From Lacibacter sp. H375 (GTDB taxonomy: Bacteria > Bacteroidota > Bacteroidia > Chitinophagales > Chitinophagaceae): a stretch of DNA of 64,000 nt. Under the pieces are notes generated by a model. The model did not search any database and was not told the origin of the DNA. It worked only from the letters and a program-made list of their open reading frames with translations. Position numbers and translations under genes: made by a program. Location of the stretch: assembly GCF_037892425.1 (NCBI RefSeq), contig NZ_JBBKTT010000001.1, positions 4,092,001-4,156,000 on the forward strand, given 5' to 3'. Positions 62,811-64,000 of this stretch are shown here, one piece after another; position 1 is the stretch's first letter; each line of letters starts with the position of its first letter.

Positions 62811-62853
62811 CCCTAAAAAGAGTCGGCCGTTGCTAACCTATGAAAAACACCTA
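62811..62853 (+). repeat. 43-bp repeated box, copy 1
   Basis: Matches 63012-63054 with two differences; 37 bases from 62817 are identical. The core is GAGTCGGCCGTTGCTAACCT then ATG. Spacing between the copies is 201 bases. Confidence 0.85.
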
Positions 62854-62893
62854 CGTGCAATATAGAATAAAAAACAATTCAGCGTGTGGTTGA
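62840..62893 (+). CDS. Tiny open reading frame in repeat box copy 1 (possible)
   Basis: Begins with the ATG inside the repeat: M-K-N-T-Y then 12 further residues (VQYRIKNNSACG), stop 62891-62893. Supported only by the shared start with 63041. May not be translated. Confidence 0.25.
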   Translation: MKNTYVQYRIKNNSACG

Positions 62894-63011
62894 AAAAGAC
62901 ATTTTAAACTAAGTCAGGAAAAAAATGACAAAACTGTGCCGATTGGGATGTAATACTTAAAAGTGATGGACAAAAAACTGATGTAATAAGTATGGGCAAA
63001 AAATAGGCCGT

Positions 63012-63054
63012 CCCTGGAAAGAGTCGGCCGTTGCTAACCTATGAAAAACACCTA
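63012..63054 (+). repeat. 43-bp repeated box, copy 2
   Basis: Second copy of the box at 62811. Lies in a 613-base stretch (62695-63307) that holds no normal-size gene: terminator, two repeat boxes with tiny frames, then AT-rich sequence. Confidence 0.85.
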
Positions 63055-63202
63055 TGACACAAAAGAACAGCGAAATTTGATATTCTTTTGTAGTATAAAA
63101 TATGATATTGGCAATGTTTTTACGTTTTTCACATTTTTTAGCCGGCATTGTGCAAAACCTAAACCCGGTGAAGAGATGATATCTATTTATTTGTTTTATT
63201 AA
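63041..63202 (+). CDS. Small open reading frame in repeat box copy 2 (possible)
   Basis: 53 residues starting M-K-N-T-Y, like 62840, then a hydrophobic aromatic middle (GNVFTFFTFFSRHC) and a short tail ending ISIYLFY. Family not recognised. The repeated upstream box with the same first codons is the only support; it could be a peptide, or the box could be an RNA or recombination remnant. Confidence 0.35.
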   Translation: MKNTYDTKEQRNLIFFCSIKYDIGNVFTFFTFFSRHCAKPKPGEEMISIYLFY

Positions 63203-63307
63203 CAGTACAAGCTGTATTGTTTGTCCTTGAAATACAAATTGTCACTTAGCATTCCCAACAACAGTGCGGCCAATGTATAAATTCATATGCTGTATCTTTA
63301 TCCTGCC

Positions 63308-63910
63308 ATGAACACATATCGTATTCCCATTTTCTTTGAACCGTTTGAAAAACAAAAAAAAGCAGCCCGTCTTTTACATTTACTGGCTGGGTTTTTAATG
63401 ATTGCAAATGCATGGGGCGAATTCAAGACCCCTACTCCGGGTTTATTTTTTGTTGTGGTACAAGTGTCGGTTGCCTTGCTGATTATTCTCTATGCATTCG
63501 TTGGAAAAAAATGGATGGCTGATCAGTCGAGAAGTAATGGCATTTTTCGGTTATTGGGAGCCGTGGTTCTGTTTTATGCTGCATGGCATTTCTTGCAATT
63601 AAACGAAGGAATGAGAGCCGTGCTTCAGTTCTTTGCAGGTGGAGGCCTCCTGTTCCTCTTCTTTACCGAACGAAAGATCTTTTCACCCTGCTATATCACA
63701 ATTGATGAAAAGGGTGTGCACACACCTGATAACCTGAAACAGCGACTAATTGAATGGAAGAATATTGACAACATGATTGTCAAGAACGATTTTGTTTCCA
63801 TCAACACCGTTCAGAACCAATTCATACAATACGAAACCGGTGCTGTATTGAGCGAAATTCAAATGGATGAGACGAATGCCTATTGCAGGGAGCAGTTTAC
63901 AAAAAAGTAA
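63308..63910 (+). CDS. Membrane protein with four TM helices and PH-like C-terminus
   Basis: 200 residues from ATG 63308. TM helices at about 20-37, 45-66, 80-97 and 105-121, followed by a soluble C-terminal part from about 125 (CYITIDEKGVHTPDNLKQRLIEWKNIDNMIV) resembling a small PH-like or YcxB-type domain (basic loop, then EW-x-NID). Function unknown. TATCTTTA at 63293-63300, one base from the -7 consensus, lies just before this ATG and after an earlier in-frame ATG at 63287. Confidence 0.7.
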   Translation: MNTYRIPIFFEPFEKQKKAARLLHLLAGFLMIANAWGEFKTPTPGLFFVVVQVSVALLIILYAFVGKKWMADQSRSNGIFRLLGAVVLFYAAWHFLQLNEGMRAVLQFFAGGGLLFLFFTERKIFSPCYITIDEKGVHTPDNLKQRLIEWKNIDNMIVKNDFVSINTVQNQFIQYETGAVLSEIQMDETNAYCREQFTKK

Positions 63911-63965
63911 TGCGCTTGAAACCTAGTTGCAATTTATATGCAACCAACTTCCAGGTATTTTAAAA

Positions 63966-63973
63966 TATCTTTG
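63966..63973 (+). promoter_or_regulatory. Bacteroidota -7 promoter box (TATCTTTG) reading out of the window
   Basis: Exact TAnnTTTG match followed by 27 bases to the window end, so a + strand gene probably starts just beyond. Confidence 0.55.
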
Positions 63974-64000
63974 CTTTGTTGAAAAAGGCTATCTGTATAT

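Noticed and set aside
62957-63148. 63-codon minus-strand frame over repeat box copy 2
   Set aside because: Antisense to the box and small + strand frame, with no start context or family.
1-64000. tRNA, rRNA or SAM riboswitch
   Set aside because: No cloverleaf-like block with a T-loop, no rRNA segments, and the metK leader is too short and unstructured for a known SAM riboswitch.

Overview
The window reads as a chromosomal segment of a Bacteroidota bacterium, most likely of the family Chitinophagaceae (the family level is inference). Reasons: a secreted protein with a type IX secretion (T9SS) C-terminal tail, many exported proteins ending their signal peptide in the Bacteroidota style (AQ or a lipobox Cys), Bacteroidota-only families (GSCFA, DUF4270, DUF4294, DUF4397, DUF6089, PorT-like barrels, SusC/TonB-type receptors with a carboxypeptidase-regulatory domain), a fused SecDF, bacillithiol-type chemistry, and repeated matches to the Bacteroidota -7 promoter box TAnnTTTG a short way upstream of starts. 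Several of those boxes decide between alternative start codons. No rRNA, tRNA, CRISPR array, transposase or integrase gene was seen.

Layout. 1-9839: end of a cysteine desulfurase, a T9SS cupredoxin, a GH13 amylase-like lipoprotein, tryptophan 2,3-dioxygenase, a DUF6089 barrel, gyrA, a TPR protein and an HD protein. 9841-11156: a small accessory island bounded by 28-bp perfect direct repeats, holding two small membrane-anchored unknown proteins with duplicated promoters and a very strong 23-bp inverted repeat. 11175-14031: GSCFA protein, HMG-CoA-lyase-like enzyme and an HTH regulator. 14375-19005: a four-gene run (barrel, lipoprotein, radical SAM, AlkB-like membrane di-iron enzyme). 19303-22597: a second barrel and a TonB-dependent receptor. 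22600-33856: housekeeping and cofactor genes (rlmB, metK, DUF4270 plus a one-domain glycogen-synthase-like protein, panC, panD, a YbhN-type membrane protein, heptose adenylyltransferase, ppk, ppx, panB). 34005-45178: lipocalin-like lipoprotein, aspartate aminotransferase, DUF4397 lipoprotein, a class A beta-lactamase-like hydrolase, secDF, iscA, methylmalonyl-CoA mutase catalytic chain and a PNPOx-fold protein. 45303-52759: two exported hydrolases, a LytS/LytTR two-component pair, an intradiol dioxygenase lipoprotein, YggS and acyl-CoA dehydrogenase. 52903-62694: a MORN-caspase protein, TPMT-like methyltransferase, fatty acid desaturase, BshB1-type deacetylase, DUF4294, ccmF and ccmE, and an arginase-family enzyme. 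62811-63202: a repeated 43-bp box, each copy opening a tiny reading frame. 63308-63910: a membrane protein, then a promoter reading out of the window.

Functional links: pantothenate synthesis (panB, panC, panD) is split over 6 kb; polyphosphate is made and broken down by an overlapping ppk-ppx pair; cytochrome c maturation uses a CcmF and a CcmE of the Cys (CxxxY) type. The strongest candidates for something undescribed are the repeat-bounded island at 9841-11156, the radical SAM/AlkB-like operon at 14375-19005, and the duplicated small-ORF boxes at 62811-63202.
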